A model generated the notes under the pieces. The model saw only the letters and a program-made list of their open reading frames with translations, had not been told where the DNA came from and did not search any database. This document shows, piece after piece, positions 9,802-19,141 of a DNA stretch of 64,000 nucleotides; position 1 is the stretch's first letter; each line of letters begins with the position of its first letter. Made by a program: the position numbers and the translations under genes. This DNA is from Methylobacterium aerolatum (GTDB taxonomy: Bacteria; Pseudomonadota; Alphaproteobacteria; Rhizobiales; Beijerinckiaceae). Location: the NCBI RefSeq assembly GCF_022179085.1, contig NZ_BPQE01000004.1, positions 124,001 to 188,000 of the forward strand, given 5' to 3'.

Positions 9802-11079
9802 ATGCCGACCCGCACCGGCCGGGCCGCGCGCAAGGCGCTGCGGGTCGTCACGCGCCCCGTCCGGCGCGCCCAGGGCGCCGGCGGGCGCGGGCCGGGCGGC
9901 CTCGTCATCGAGCCCTATCGCGGCTACGGTTCGGCGGAGGAGATCTTCCTGATCGGCCGCGTCTTCCGGCAATCGCCGGGCGTTCCGGGCGAGGATCCCG
10001 ACTCCTGGCGGGCGCAGTGGCGAGATGTCCGCCGCCGCATCAGCCGGCGCACCATCGCGGGGGCAAAAATCCTCGCCCGGTTCGGCGGAGCCGAAACGGA
10101 GGTCGTCACCGACTCGGACGGGTATTTCCGCATCCATCTCGCTCCCCGCGCCGTTCCCCAGGGTGACGGCCCCTGGCACGAGGTGGCGCTGACCCTCGCC
10201 GCCGACCCGCCCATCGCCGCCACCGGCGCGGTCTTCATCCCCCCGGCCGAGGGTGGCTACGTCGTCATCAGCGACATCGACGACACGGTGATGCGCACGG
10301 GCGTCGCCAACAAGCTCACGATGCTCTGGCGCCTGTTCGTCGAGGATGCCGAGAGCCGCGTCGCCTTCCCCGGTGTCGCCGCCCTCTACCGGGCCCTCCA
10401 CGCGGGACCCGGCGGGGCGGATTCCAACCCGATGCTCTACGTCTCGCGGGCGCCCTGGGGCCTCTACGAGATGCTGACGGAATTCTTTCAGCGGCACGGG
10501 ATTCCCGCCGGGCCGGTGCTGTTCCTGCGGGAATGGGGCCTGTCCTGGACCCATCCCCTGCCCCGGCGGGCCACGGACCACAAGCAGTCGCTGATCGGGC
10601 ATATGCTGGAGATCTATCGCACCCAGCCCTTCGTGCTGATCGGCGACAGCGGCCAGCACGACCCCGAGGTCTACGCGGCCATCGTCGCCGCCCATCCCGG
10701 CCGGGTGCGGGCGGTCTACATCCGCAACGTGTCCAAGGGGCGGACGCGGGTCGAAGAGATCGCCCGCCTCGCCGGCGCGGTGGCCGCCGCCGGATCGAGC
10801 CTCGTGCTGGCCGCAGACAGCACCGCCATCGCCGCCCATGCTGCCGAGATCGGCCTCATCGCCGAAGCGGCCGTCGCCGAGGTCTCGCAGGAGCGCGAGG
10901 CGGGCGAATCGGCCGTGGTCCAGCCCGAGACGGTGCGCATCACGCCGCCCGCCGCCGCCGGGGACCTCGACCTCGCCCCCGACGTGATGGCCGCCTTCAC
11001 CCGCGAGGGGACGATCCCGGCGACCGTCGTCGTCGCCCCGCAGGACCCGGTCGCGCCGGTCCACCCGACCACCGCCTGA
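9802..11079 (+). CDS. App1-family (DUF2183) phosphatase-like protein
   Basis: 425 aa. The HAD-like catalytic motif DIDDTV is at residues 158-163, followed by NPMLYVSRAPWGLYE, HKQSLI and LIGDSGQHDPEVY, which is the DUF2183 (App1) pattern named after a yeast phosphatidate phosphatase. A likely role is dephosphorylation of phosphatidate or a similar lipid; the bacterial substrate is not established. There is no signal peptide. Residues after about 345 are Ala/Val-rich and poorly conserved in appearance. It follows DUF3775 closely and precedes an esterase by 33 nt. Confidence 0.85.
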   Translation: MPTRTGRAARKALRVVTRPVRRAQGAGGRGPGGLVIEPYRGYGSAEEIFLIGRVFRQSPGVPGEDPDSWRAQWRDVRRRISRRTIAGAKILARFGGAETEVVTDSDGYFRIHLAPRAVPQGDGPWHEVALTLAADPPIAATGAVFIPPAEGGYVVISDIDDTVMRTGVANKLTMLWRLFVEDAESRVAFPGVAALYRALHAGPGGADSNPMLYVSRAPWGLYEMLTEFFQRHGIPAGPVLFLREWGLSWTHPLPRRATDHKQSLIGHMLEIYRTQPFVLIGDSGQHDPEVYAAIVAAHPGRVRAVYIRNVSKGRTRVEEIARLAGAVAAAGSSLVLAADSTAIAAHAAEIGLIAEAAVAEVSQEREAGESAVVQPETVRITPPAAAGDLDLAPDVMAAFTREGTIPATVVVAPQDPVAPVHPTTA

Positions 11080-11112
11080 CGATCTCCCCCACTCCAGCCG
11101 AGGTCTCTCTTC

Positions 11113-12261
11113 ATGCGTCGTCCGTCCCCTTCCGATCTCTCGAAGCGTGCCGCCCTGAAGATGGCCGCCCTCGGCCTTGTGACCGCGCCCGCCCTCGCGG
11201 CGCCCGCCGCGGCGGAGGACGGCGCGGGGGGAGCGGGCGGCGGCTCGCTCGGCGCGAAGATGGGGGCGGCCAACGCCAAGCCGGGGCCGCGCACGGTGCC
11301 GGGGCGCGAGATTCCGGTGCCGGTCGCGACGGTGAGCGAGCCCTTGGCCAAGCAGATCGCGGCGCCCTACCGGTCCCCGGCCTGGAACGCCAACCCGCCG
11401 GATGCCGCCGCCTGGAAGGAGTTGGTGGACCGCCTCGCCACGCTCACGGCCGCGCCGGTGCCCGGCCTGCGCGACCGCCTCGGCGTGTCGAGCGAGGCGG
11501 CGGTGATCGGCGGCGTGAAATGCTCCGTCATCCAGCCCAGGACCCTGCCGGAGGCGAACCGGAACCGCCTGCTCCTGCACATCCACGGCGGCGGCTACGT
11601 CTACAATCCGGGCGAGGCGGGCACCCTGGAGGCGGTGCTGATGGCCGGGATCGGCGGGTTCAAGGTCGTCTCGGTCGATTACCGGATGCCGCCGGACGCC
11701 CCCTACCCGGCGGCGATGGACGACGCCGCTGCGGTCTGGAAGGCGATGCTCGGGATGCAGGCGCCGGACCGGATGGCGGTGTTCGGCACCTCCACCGGGG
11801 GCGGGATGACGCTCGCCCTGATGCTCCGCGCCAAGCAGGACAAGCTGGCCCTGCCCGCCGCCATGGGCCTCGGCACGCCCTGGTCCGACATGACCGAGAC
11901 CGGCGACACCTACAAGACGAACGAATGGCTCGACAACGTGCTCGTCAGCTATTCGGGCTACCTGACCCCCGCCGCCAAGCTCTACGCCGACGGCCGCGAC
12001 CTGCGGGATCCGCAGCTCTCCCCGATCTACGGCGACTTCGCTGGCCTGCCGCCGACCCTCCTCGTCTCGGGCACGCGGGACCTGTTCCTGTCGAACACCG
12101 TGCGGACCCACCGGAAGCTGCGGGCCGCCGGGATCGACGCCGACCTCCACGTCTTCGAGGGCATGAGCCACGCCCAGTACCTCGCTGCACCGGACTCGCC
12201 CGAGACCAAGGAGGTCTTCACGGAGATGGCGGGCTTCTTCGGCCGGCGGCTCAAAGGCTGA
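11113..12261 (+). CDS. Exported alpha/beta hydrolase (HSL-type esterase)
   Basis: 382 aa. The N-terminus (SKRAALKMAALGLVTAPALAAPAAA) resembles a Tat-like or Sec signal peptide, so the enzyme probably acts in the periplasm. HGGGY at residues 158-162 is the oxyanion-hole motif of hormone-sensitive-lipase-type esterases. GTSTG carries the nucleophile Ser at 227, and SGTRDLF and GMSHAQY supply the likely Asp and His. Substrate unknown. It is the last gene of the DUF3775-App1-esterase run, which may act on lipids together (inferred). Confidence 0.85.
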   Translation: MRRPSPSDLSKRAALKMAALGLVTAPALAAPAAAEDGAGGAGGGSLGAKMGAANAKPGPRTVPGREIPVPVATVSEPLAKQIAAPYRSPAWNANPPDAAAWKELVDRLATLTAAPVPGLRDRLGVSSEAAVIGGVKCSVIQPRTLPEANRNRLLLHIHGGGYVYNPGEAGTLEAVLMAGIGGFKVVSVDYRMPPDAPYPAAMDDAAAVWKAMLGMQAPDRMAVFGTSTGGGMTLALMLRAKQDKLALPAAMGLGTPWSDMTETGDTYKTNEWLDNVLVSYSGYLTPAAKLYADGRDLRDPQLSPIYGDFAGLPPTLLVSGTRDLFLSNTVRTHRKLRAAGIDADLHVFEGMSHAQYLAAPDSPETKEVFTEMAGFFGRRLKG

Positions 12262-12401
12262 TCGCGGCAAGACCGTGACGGTTGCCGACGCTGCCGCAAC
12301 GCAGCAATTCGGAGAACGCGCTTCTCCCGGGGACCGACGTTCCTACGTTCGCCCCCTTCCGGTTGGACCTTCGGTTGGACCATTTCTGGCGGAGCGACGC
12401 C

Positions 12402-12680
12402 ATGCAGACCTACACCCTCGCCATCGTGGACGGCGTCCTGTTCGCCTGCCTCCCGGACGCGGGCGACCTCGCCACGGCGATCACCGAGGCCACGGCCATG
12501 AGCTACGGGGCCGGCCTGTCCCTCGACATCGTCCGGGGCACGGTGCTCACCGACACGCTCCGCCCCGGCGACGAGGTCGTCTGGCGCGAGAGTTCGGACA
12601 GCGAATTGCTCGACGCGGAGGGACAGCGCCACCGCTTCGCGGTGATCCGGCACAGGGAGCAGCACCGCCGGGCGGCGTGA
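12402..12680 (+). CDS. Small hypothetical protein
   Basis: 92 aa from ATG 12402, with GGAG 8 nt upstream. Acidic, with no signal peptide, membrane helix or recognisable motif. Codon use is like that of its neighbours, which supports real coding. The 213 nt between it and priA contain no recognisable gene. Confidence 0.55.
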   Translation: MQTYTLAIVDGVLFACLPDAGDLATAITEATAMSYGAGLSLDIVRGTVLTDTLRPGDEVVWRESSDSELLDAEGQRHRFAVIRHREQHRRAA

Positions 12681-12893
12681 GGGCGACGCGGGCTTCCCCT
12701 GTCCCCCGCCTTCGGGAATCGTTGCGATCCGCGATCATTGCGCCTGATCCCGCCCTTGAAGGCGAAGGAGGGAGTTCTCTTGCATCGACCCCCGCGCGCG
12801 GGTGGGGGGGAAGTCACGGCACCGTCCGGTTCGGTCCAACATCTCTCTGAAAACTATGGTACAAACGCGGAACACGCCACCGCCGCCAGCCGA

Positions 12894-15071
12894 ATGCCGA
12901 CCGTCGCCGAGATCCAGATCCCCCTCGCCATCGACACGCCCTACAGCTACGTCGTCCCCCATGGGATGACCGTGGAGGCGGGGGACGTGGTGCAGGTCCC
13001 CCTCGGCCCCCGCGAGACGGTAGGCGTCGTCTGGACCGTGGCCGAGACGGTGGGCGGCTCGAACCTGCGGCCGGTGACGGGGGTGCTCGACGTGCCCCGC
13101 CTCGGCGCCACCCTGCGCGGCCTCGTGGACTGGATCGCCCGCTATACCCTGGCGCCCCGGGGCTCGGCGCTCGCCATGGTCCTGCGCCTGCCGGACGAGG
13201 CGGCGGGGACCGAGGTCGCCCGCGTGGCGGTGAAGACCTCCGGCAAGCCCCCCGCCCGGCCGACGGCCGCGCGCGCGAAGGTGCTCGCCATTGCCGCCGA
13301 CGGGGAGCTGCGGGGCAAGAGCGCACTCGCCAAGGAGGCGGGCGTCTCCCTCTCGGTGGTGGACGGGCTGATCGACGACGGCGCCCTGGAGACCGTGGCC
13401 GTCGCCCCCGAGCCGGTCGCGCCCGAGCCCGACCCCGACCATCCCCGCGTGCCGCTCTCGGCCATCCAGGCCGAGGCCGCCGCCGCGCTGGCCGCCAGCC
13501 TCGGCGAGGCGACGGAGACCGGGGCGGCGAAGCCCGTGCTTCTGGAGGGCGTCACCGGCTCGGGCAAGACGGAGGTGTACTTCGAGGCGGTGGCCGCCTG
13601 CCTCCGGGAGGGGCGCCAGGCGCTGATCCTGATGCCCGAGATCGCGCTGACCGCGCAGTTCCTCGACCGGTTCGCCGGCCGCTTCGGCGTGCGCCCGGCG
13701 GCGTGGCATTCGGGGATCGGCGGGCGGCGGCGGGAGCGGCTGCGGGCGGCGGTGGCCTCGGGCGAGGCGAAGGTGGTGGTCGGCGCCCGCTCGGCCCTCT
13801 TCCTGCCCTTCCCGCGCCTCGGCCTGATCGTCGTCGATGAGGAGCACGAGACCGCCTACAAGCAGGAGGACGGTGTCCACTACCATGCCCGCGACATGGC
13901 CGTGGTGCGCGGGCGCCTGGAGGGCTGCCCGGTGGTGCTCGCCTCGGCGACGCCCTCCATCGAGAGCCGCGTGAACGCCGCGCGGGGACGCTACGGCCAC
14001 CTCGTCCTGCCCGAGCGGTTCGGCGGGCGGCGCCTGCCCGACATTGCCGCCATCGACATGCGGCGCGATCCGCCGGTCAAGGGCAGCTTCATCAGCCCGC
14101 CGCTGGTGAACGCGGTGAAGCACACCCTTGAGAAGGGCGAGCAGGCGCTCCTGTTCCTGAACCGCCGGGGCTACGCGCCGCTGACCCTGTGCCGGGCCTG
14201 CGGCCACCGCTACCAGTGCCGCAACTGCTCGACCTGGCTGGTGGAGCACCGCTTCCGCCGCGCGCTGGTCTGCCACCAGTGCGGCTACACCGAGCGGCGG
14301 CCTGAAGCCTGCACGGAATGCGGCGCCTTCGACCACCTCACCCCCTGCGGCCCCGGCGTCGAGCGGATCGCCGAGGAGGCAGCCGGGTTGTTTCCCGACA
14401 AGCGCATCATCGTCCTGTCGAGCGACTTTCCCGGCGGCGGCGAGCGGCTGCGCCAGGAACTGGAGGCGGTGGCGGCGGGCGAATGCGACCTCGTGATCGG
14501 CACGCAGCTCGTGGCCAAGGGGCACAATTTCCCGTTTTTGACCCTCGTCGGCGTGCTCGATGCCGATATCGGCCTGACCTCCGGCGATCCCCGCGCGGCC
14601 GAGCGGACCTTCCAGCTGCTCCAGCAGGTGACGGGCCGGGCGGGGCGCGGCGACAAGCCGGGCCGGGCCCTGGTCCAGACCTACCAGCCGGAGCACCCTG
14701 TCATCGCCGCCCTCCTCTCGGGCGACGCGGAGCGGTTCTATGCGGAGGAGATCGCCGCCCGCGAGGCGGCGGGCCTGCCGCCCTTCGGGCGCCTCGCGGC
14801 GCTGATCGTCTCGGGCACCGACAGGGCGGCGGCCGAAGCCTACGGGCAGGCCCTGGCGCGGGAGGCCGACCCGCCGGCGGGCGTGATGGTGCTCGGCCCC
14901 GCCGAGGCGCCGCTGGCTCTGATCCGCGGGCGCCACCGCCTGCGCCTGCTGGTGAAGACCGAGCGGAACGTCGATCTGCAATCCTACCTGAGGGAGTGGT
15001 TCGCCCGCGCGCCCAAACCACGCGGAAACGTGAAGCTCACGATCGATGTCGACCCGCAGAGCTTTTTGTAG
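12894..15071 (+). CDS. priA: Primosomal protein N' (replication restart helicase PriA)
   Basis: 725 aa. The DNA-binding N-terminal domain is followed by Walker [12 protein letters not shown], the DEEH Walker B (VVDEEHETAYKQED), eight zinc-binding Cys residues in CRACGHRYQCRNC and CHQCGYTERRPEACTECG, and helicase motifs through TGRAGRGD. PriA reloads the replisome at stalled forks with 3'-5' helicase activity. The start at ATG 12894 (MPTVAEIQIPL) fits the family; the open frame runs further upstream without homology. No primosome partner is adjacent. Confidence 0.95.
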   Translation: MPTVAEIQIPLAIDTPYSYVVPHGMTVEAGDVVQVPLGPRETVGVVWTVAETVGGSNLRPVTGVLDVPRLGATLRGLVDWIARYTLAPRGSALAMVLRLPDEAAGTEVARVAVKTSGKPPARPTAARAKVLAIAADGELRGKSALAKEAGVSLSVVDGLIDDGALETVAVAPEPVAPEPDPDHPRVPLSAIQAEAAAALAASLGEATETGAAKPVLLEGVTGSGKTEVYFEAVAACLREGRQALILMPEIALTAQFLDRFAGRFGVRPAAWHSGIGGRRRERLRAAVASGEAKVVVGARSALFLPFPRLGLIVVDEEHETAYKQEDGVHYHARDMAVVRGRLEGCPVVLASATPSIESRVNAARGRYGHLVLPERFGGRRLPDIAAIDMRRDPPVKGSFISPPLVNAVKHTLEKGEQALLFLNRRGYAPLTLCRACGHRYQCRNCSTWLVEHRFRRALVCHQCGYTERRPEACTECGAFDHLTPCGPGVERIAEEAAGLFPDKRIIVLSSDFPGGGERLRQELEAVAAGECDLVIGTQLVAKGHNFPFLTLVGVLDADIGLTSGDPRAAERTFQLLQQVTGRAGRGDKPGRALVQTYQPEHPVIAALLSGDAERFYAEEIAAREAAGLPPFGRLAALIVSGTDRAAAEAYGQALAREADPPAGVMVLGPAEAPLALIRGRHRLRLLVKTERNVDLQSYLREWFARAPKPRGNVKLTIDVDPQSFL

Positions 15072-15141
15072 GAGAACGCAGACCATCGCAGGGCCGTGCT
15101 CCTCCACGGGACACGGCGGCGGGGCGCGCGAGGAGCGACCA

Positions 15142-15504
15142 GTGCTGAGCTACACCAAGACGCCGGATTCGAACGTGGCCGAGATCGTTGTCGACGGGAA
15201 GATCTCCGACGAGGAGATGAACGCCGCCATCGCCTCCATGAAGGCGGACCTCGACAAGGGCGACAAGATCAAGCTCCTCGAAGACATCCGCAGCTTCCAG
15301 GGCATGGAGCCGGCGGCCTTCTTCAAGGATCCGCGCTTCGGCATTTCGATGATGAAGGGCGTGAGCCACGTCGCGCTGGTGACGGATGCGCCCTGGCTGA
15401 AGATGATGGCCGAGACCTTCGCCTTCGTCTCGCCCTACAAGATCAAGGTGTTCGAGCGCGAGCGCCTGTCCGAGGCGCGCTCCTGGCTGGCTGCGGCCGC
15501 CTGA
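15142..15504 (+). CDS. SpoIIAA-like (STAS-type) protein
   Basis: 120 aa from GTG 15142, preceded by GAGGAG at a good distance. The sequence (VAEIVVDGKISDEEMNAAIASMKADLDKGDKIKLLEDI, then HVALVTDAPWLK and PYKIKVFE) matches the SpoIIAA-like family of STAS/SEC14-related domains, common in alphaproteobacteria and of unknown role. Cytoplasmic and single-domain. It lies 70 nt after priA and converges on the next gene with a 6-nt gap. Confidence 0.75.
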   Translation: MLSYTKTPDSNVAEIVVDGKISDEEMNAAIASMKADLDKGDKIKLLEDIRSFQGMEPAAFFKDPRFGISMMKGVSHVALVTDAPWLKMMAETFAFVSPYKIKVFERERLSEARSWLAAAA

Positions 15505-15510
15505 GCACCC

Positions 15511-15903
15511 TCACTCGGCCTCGGCGGTGCGGGTGGTGCCCCGCCGGGCCGTCCAGCGGCCCGCGCACAGGGAGGACGCGCTCCATGTGCCGGAGCCGCG
15601 GGCTCCGTCGAGGCGCCCGGTGCCGGAGCCGGAACCGCCCGAACCCGCCACCGTGATGCCCACCGTGCCGTCCGCCGCGACCCGTCCGCTCACGCGGGCT
15701 CCTGCGGAGGCCGACACCGGTCGGACCTCGCCGTCTCGGATCGCCACGGTGTAGCTGTAGCGCGCGCTGCACACGCCGCTGTCCGTGACGAGCTCCACCG
15801 CCCATGTGCCGTTGTGCCGATCGGCCGCGACCGCGACGGATGCGCTCGCGGCGCAGAACGCGAGGGCGGCGGTGGCGATCCGGGTGGGGCGGGTCATCCT
15901 CAT
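15511..15903 (-). CDS. Predicted exported protein of unknown function
   Basis: 130 aa with a clear signal peptide (MRMTRPTRIATAALAFCAASASVAVA). The mature part is a small Gly/Ser/Thr-rich domain with two Cys (GVCSARYSYTV and SSLCAGRW) and a conserved-looking HNGTWAVELVT start. Similar short exported proteins are widespread in Rhizobiales without assigned function. ATG 15903 and ATG 15897 are both possible starts. The 221 nt upstream (to 16125) contain no recognisable gene. Confidence 0.6.
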   Translation of the reverse strand: MRMTRPTRIATAALAFCAASASVAVAADRHNGTWAVELVTDSGVCSARYSYTVAIRDGEVRPVSASAGARVSGRVAADGTVGITVAGSGGSGSGTGRLDGARGSGTWSASSLCAGRWTARRGTTRTAEAE

Positions 15904-16124
15904 CAATATGTGGCTCTCACCAGTTATGCGACTTTGTTGCGCCGTTGAGGCGCCGCGCCGTCGCAATGTTTGCAGGATCGTTCACATATGACAGGGCGAT
16001 GCGGCGAGAACAAGGCCGCGCCGCCGATGATTTTGTATCGGAACTTTGCAGCCGATAAGCTCGGCAATACTCTCGACGGCCGCCGCGGATTGTTTCGCGC
16101 TGCCCGGAAAGACCGGTGGCGCAC

Positions 16125-16331
16125 TCAATCGTGCAGGGGGCGGGCCTCCTCCGGCAGCATGATCGGGATGCCGTCGCGGATCGGGTAGGCGAGCTTGGCC
16201 GCGCGGCTGATGAGTTCCTGGCGGGCGGAGTCGTATTCCAGCGTGCTCTTGGTGAGCGGGCAGACCAGGATCTCGAGGAGCTTCGGGTCGACGCGGGTCG
16301 CCTCGATCGGGGCGGTGAGGTCGTTGGCCAT
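16125..16331 (-). CDS. Trm112-family (UPF0434) protein
   Basis: 68 aa, matching the bacterial Trm112/YcaR-like pattern: [17 protein letters not shown], then [25 protein letters not shown]. Only one Cys of the zinc knuckle is present, which is typical of the alphaproteobacterial form. In eukaryotes Trm112 activates methyltransferases; the bacterial role is unsettled. It lies 11 nt after the LON-domain gene and is the last gene of a three-gene cluster with cnoX. Confidence 0.9.
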   Translation of the reverse strand: MANDLTAPIEATRVDPKLLEILVCPLTKSTLEYDSARQELISRAAKLAYPIRDGIPIMLPEEARPLHD

Positions 16332-16342
16332 CGAACAGGGTC

Positions 16343-17008
16343 CTATTGCATCGTCGGCTCGGGGCCGGAGCCCCGCAGCAATTCCATCTGCGTGACCGCG
16401 ATCAGGATCTCGGCACGGGTCTTGAGGTCCGCCGCCTCGAGCATCGCTTGCTTCTCGCGGATGCCGAAGGGGCTCATCATGCACAGCGCGTTGACGAGGG
16501 CCTCGTTCGGCGCCTCGTCGATCCCCGCCCAATCGACCTTGAGGTCGTTCGATTCGACGAAGTCGCGCAGGGCCTTCAGGACGCCCGCCCGGTCCACGGT
16601 GTCCTCGCCCGCCCGCGCCTGGAAGTCCACCGCGAACTCGTCGTAGCTCACTTGGCAGCGGCGGTAGGCCTCCGCCGAGGCGACCTCGCCCGTGAGGCGG
16701 AAGCGGGTGATGCCGGTCAGCGAGATGAGATAGCGCCCGTCGCCGGTCTCGGCGTATTGCGTGATGCGGCCGGCGCAGCCCACCCGGAACAGCTTCGGAT
16801 GCTGGGAGGCGGCCGAATCGGGATCGGGCTGGATCATGCCGATCATCCGGTCGCCGCGCAGGGCATCGTCCACCATGGCGAGGTAGCGCGGCTCGAAGAT
16901 GTTGAGCGGCATCTGGCCCCGCGGCAGCAGCAGCGCGCCGGGAAGGGGGAAGACCGGAATGATCGCCGGACAATCCGCCGGGCCGTGATACTCGGAATGC
17001 GTGCTCAT
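16343..17008 (-). CDS. LON substrate-binding domain protein
   Basis: 221 aa consisting only of the N-terminal (substrate-binding) domain of Lon protease: [31 protein letters not shown] is diagnostic. The AAA+ and peptidase parts are absent, so it is not a protease. ATG 17008 has CCTCCT (AGGAGG on the coding strand) 4 nt upstream. It sits between cnoX and the Trm112-like gene, an order seen in many alphaproteobacteria. A quality-control or adaptor role is an inference from domain and context. Confidence 0.9.
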   Translation of the reverse strand: MSTHSEYHGPADCPAIIPVFPLPGALLLPRGQMPLNIFEPRYLAMVDDALRGDRMIGMIQPDPDSAASQHPKLFRVGCAGRITQYAETGDGRYLISLTGITRFRLTGEVASAEAYRRCQVSYDEFAVDFQARAGEDTVDRAGVLKALRDFVESNDLKVDWAGIDEAPNEALVNALCMMSPFGIREKQAMLEAADLKTRAEILIAVTQMELLRGSGPEPTMQ

Positions 17009-17076
17009 CGCACCTCCTCTGGCGCGGCGGTCCCCATCCCGGGCCCAGCGGCGCCGGATGGATCGGGAAGTCCGGC

Positions 17077-17997
17077 CTACGAGAACAGCAGGGTCGAGAG
17101 CTTGCGGCGCCCGCGGATCGTGTCTGGATCCATCACGCCCCAGGCCTCGAAGAACTGAAGCAACTGCTTGCGAGCCGCGTCGTCGTTCCAGGCGCGGTCG
17201 CGCTTGCGGATCTCGATCAGGTGATCGACCGCCTGCTCGCGCTGATTCCGGGCGGCGAGGCCCAGCGCCAGATCGAACCGGGACTGGTGGTCGGCGGGGT
17301 TGGCCTCGATCGCCTTCTGAAGGCCGGCGAGGTCGCCCAGCGAGGCGGCTTGGTCCGCGAGGTCGAGGGCCGCCCTGAGGCCCGCGAGCGCCGGATCGTT
17401 CACCTTGTCCTCGGGGACCATGGCGAAGAGCCGCTTGGCGTTCTCGATCTCGCCCGCGTCGAGCTGGAGCTTGGCGAGGCCCGCCAGGGCCGTGAGATTG
17501 TCGGGCTCCTGCTCCAGCACCGCCGCGTAGAGTTCGGAGGCGCCCGCCACCTCGCCCTGTTCCACAAGGCCCGCCGCCTCGGCCAGTGCGGCCTCGATGG
17601 GGCTCGGACCGGCGGGGCCGGCGATGCGGTCGATCAGTTCCTTGATCTGGCTCTCGGGCACCGCGCCCATGAAGCCGTCCACCGGGCGCCCCTTGTCGAA
17701 GGCGATGACCGCCGGGATCGATTGGATGCCGAGCTGACCCGCGATGGAGGGATGCTCGTCGATGTTCATCTTCACGAGCACCACGGCCCCGGCGGCCGCC
17801 GTGACGACCTTCTCCAGCACGGGGGTGAGCTGCTTGCACGGGCCGCACCAGGGCGCCCAGAAGTCCACCAGCACCGGCCGGTTCATGGATTCGGCGATCA
17901 CGTCCTGCCGGAACGCGGCCGTCGTGGTGTCCTTGATCAGGTCGCCGGCCGGGCCGGCCTGCGCGGCGCCGCCGGCGCTGAGGTCGTTGAGCATCAT
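17077..17997 (-). CDS. cnoX: Thioredoxin with TPR-like tail (CnoX-like chaperedoxin)
   Basis: 306 aa. The thioredoxin domain at about residues 20-125 has the active site WCGPC (Cys51, Cys54) and cis-Pro in SIPAV. The C-terminal 170 residues are helical TPR-like repeats ([33 protein letters not shown]). This architecture matches CnoX/YbbN, which in E. coli holds oxidised unfolding proteins and passes them to GroEL or DnaK. E. coli CnoX has lost the redox cysteines; here both are present. It heads the cluster with the LON-domain and Trm112 genes. Confidence 0.88.
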   Translation of the reverse strand: MMLNDLSAGGAAQAGPAGDLIKDTTTAAFRQDVIAESMNRPVLVDFWAPWCGPCKQLTPVLEKVVTAAAGAVVLVKMNIDEHPSIAGQLGIQSIPAVIAFDKGRPVDGFMGAVPESQIKELIDRIAGPAGPSPIEAALAEAAGLVEQGEVAGASELYAAVLEQEPDNLTALAGLAKLQLDAGEIENAKRLFAMVPEDKVNDPALAGLRAALDLADQAASLGDLAGLQKAIEANPADHQSRFDLALGLAARNQREQAVDHLIEIRKRDRAWNDDAARKQLLQFFEAWGVMDPDTIRGRRKLSTLLFS

Positions 17998-18122
17998 CCG
18001 CTTCGGAACTTTTTTCGTGGTGGCGGTTAGATGGGGCCGCCAAGCCGTATTGACCAGCCCGCGACGGCGGTTGGCGCCGTTTGTCCACCCTCCATGCGGA
18101 GCCGGGTGGCGCCCGGCCGACC

Positions 18123-18653
18123 CTAGCGGGCCGCCGGCGCCCCCGGAGCCGCCTTCGCCGCCGTGACGAAGGTCCCCGCGTAGGCGCGCCCGTCCCCGGT
18201 CTTCGCCTCGCAGGCGATGGCCGTCCGGCCCGGTTCCGGCGTCGAGAAGCGGCAGGCCCCGATGGCGAGCACAGGCGCGCCGATCTCGCTGCCGCTCCGG
18301 CTCTCGGTCACAACGTTGATCGGCTGGAGGGGGTCGGTCTCCTCGGTCGCCTCCTGCTGGGCGCCGTTGCCCGAGAAGCTGACGACCTGGCCGTCCCTGG
18401 TTATGAAGTCGAAGGCGGTGCGGTTGCGGCTCACCGCGTTCGAGAGGCTGTCGCCGCATTGTGAGGTGACATCGCGCCCGGCGACGACGAGCTTCTCGCA
18501 GTGGCCGGTGAGCGTGAAGGCGGCCGGCCCTCCGGCGCCCTGAGCCGAGGCACCGGAGGCCCCGAGGAGGCCGATCGCGGCGGCCCCGACCGCGAGATGA
18601 ATCAGGCGAAGGGAGGTGTGGCGGACCGGAGCCGTCTTGGCGGAAGCCTTCAT
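18123..18653 (-). CDS. Predicted exported protein of unknown function
   Basis: 176 aa with a long signal peptide (LIHLAVGAAAIGLLGASGASA). The mature part has three Cys (GHCEKLVV, SQCGDSL, GACRF) plus IACEAKTGDGR and beta-rich spacing. I do not recognise a family. ATG 18653 is the chosen start; a longer frame runs to 18950 but has no homology-like features. It is divergent from the next gene across a 263-nt gap in which I see no gene. Confidence 0.6.
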   Translation of the reverse strand: MKASAKTAPVRHTSLRLIHLAVGAAAIGLLGASGASAQGAGGPAAFTLTGHCEKLVVAGRDVTSQCGDSLSNAVSRNRTAFDFITRDGQVVSFSGNGAQQEATEETDPLQPINVVTESRSGSEIGAPVLAIGACRFSTPEPGRTAIACEAKTGDGRAYAGTFVTAAKAAPGAPAAR

Positions 18654-18916
18654 GGATTGCGCAAACCTCCCGATGTTCGCAACCGATGTAGGCGGCGGCC
18701 CGGCGGCGTCGAGGCGGCCGGTCGCGCGGCCCTCTGAAAGCGCCCGTCCGGTGCAAGGCTGATTTGCAGCGGGGCCTCTTTTGCGGTGCAACAAAGCCGG
18801 GCAAGACGGTGGTTCGGAAGGCCGTTCGCCCGGCGTCCCCTTCCCGTCCGTCCGCTCCGGAGCCCACCGCCCGGCTTCGGACACGCCCCCGGCGAACCAC
18901 GATGAGGAGTGCCGCG

Positions 18917-19141
18917 ATGACCCCCGTGTTGATGCCCGTCGTGGAGGCATCCCTGTTCACGCTCGGCTGCATGGCGATCCATGCCCTGCGGCGACACGCG
19001 GACGTGGTCACCGCAACGCTCGCCTGGTTCGCGACGCTCCTCGTGCTGCTGATCGGCGTGCTCTGCGCCCCGGAGCCGCTCCAGCGCTACCAGACGGCGA
19101 GCCTGGGCGATTTCGTCGTCATCGATCCGTCGCTCTACTGA
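18917..19141 (+). CDS. Small membrane protein of unknown function
   Basis: 74 aa from ATG 18917, with AGGAG 8 nt upstream (GAGGAG at 18904). Two hydrophobic segments, at about residues 5-20 and 28-48 (VVTATLAWFATLLVLLIGVL), predict a small inner-membrane hairpin. Its 3' end overlaps the convergent AlgJ/AlgX-like gene by 23 nt. Function unknown. Confidence 0.5.
   Translation: MTPVLMPVVEASLFTLGCMAIHALRRHADVVTATLAWFATLLVLLIGVLCAPEPLQRYQTASLGDFVVIDPSLY

Noticed and set aside
9424-12270. A 948-codon open frame on the minus strand
   Set aside because: Antisense to DUF3775, App1 and esterase genes; composition is an Arg/Gly/His-rich mirror of high-GC coding sequence with no family motif.
16125-16973. 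A 282-codon frame containing the Trm112-like protein as its C-terminus
   Set aside because: The N-terminal part is an out-of-frame shadow of the LON-domain gene; only residues from ATG 16331 match the Trm112 family.
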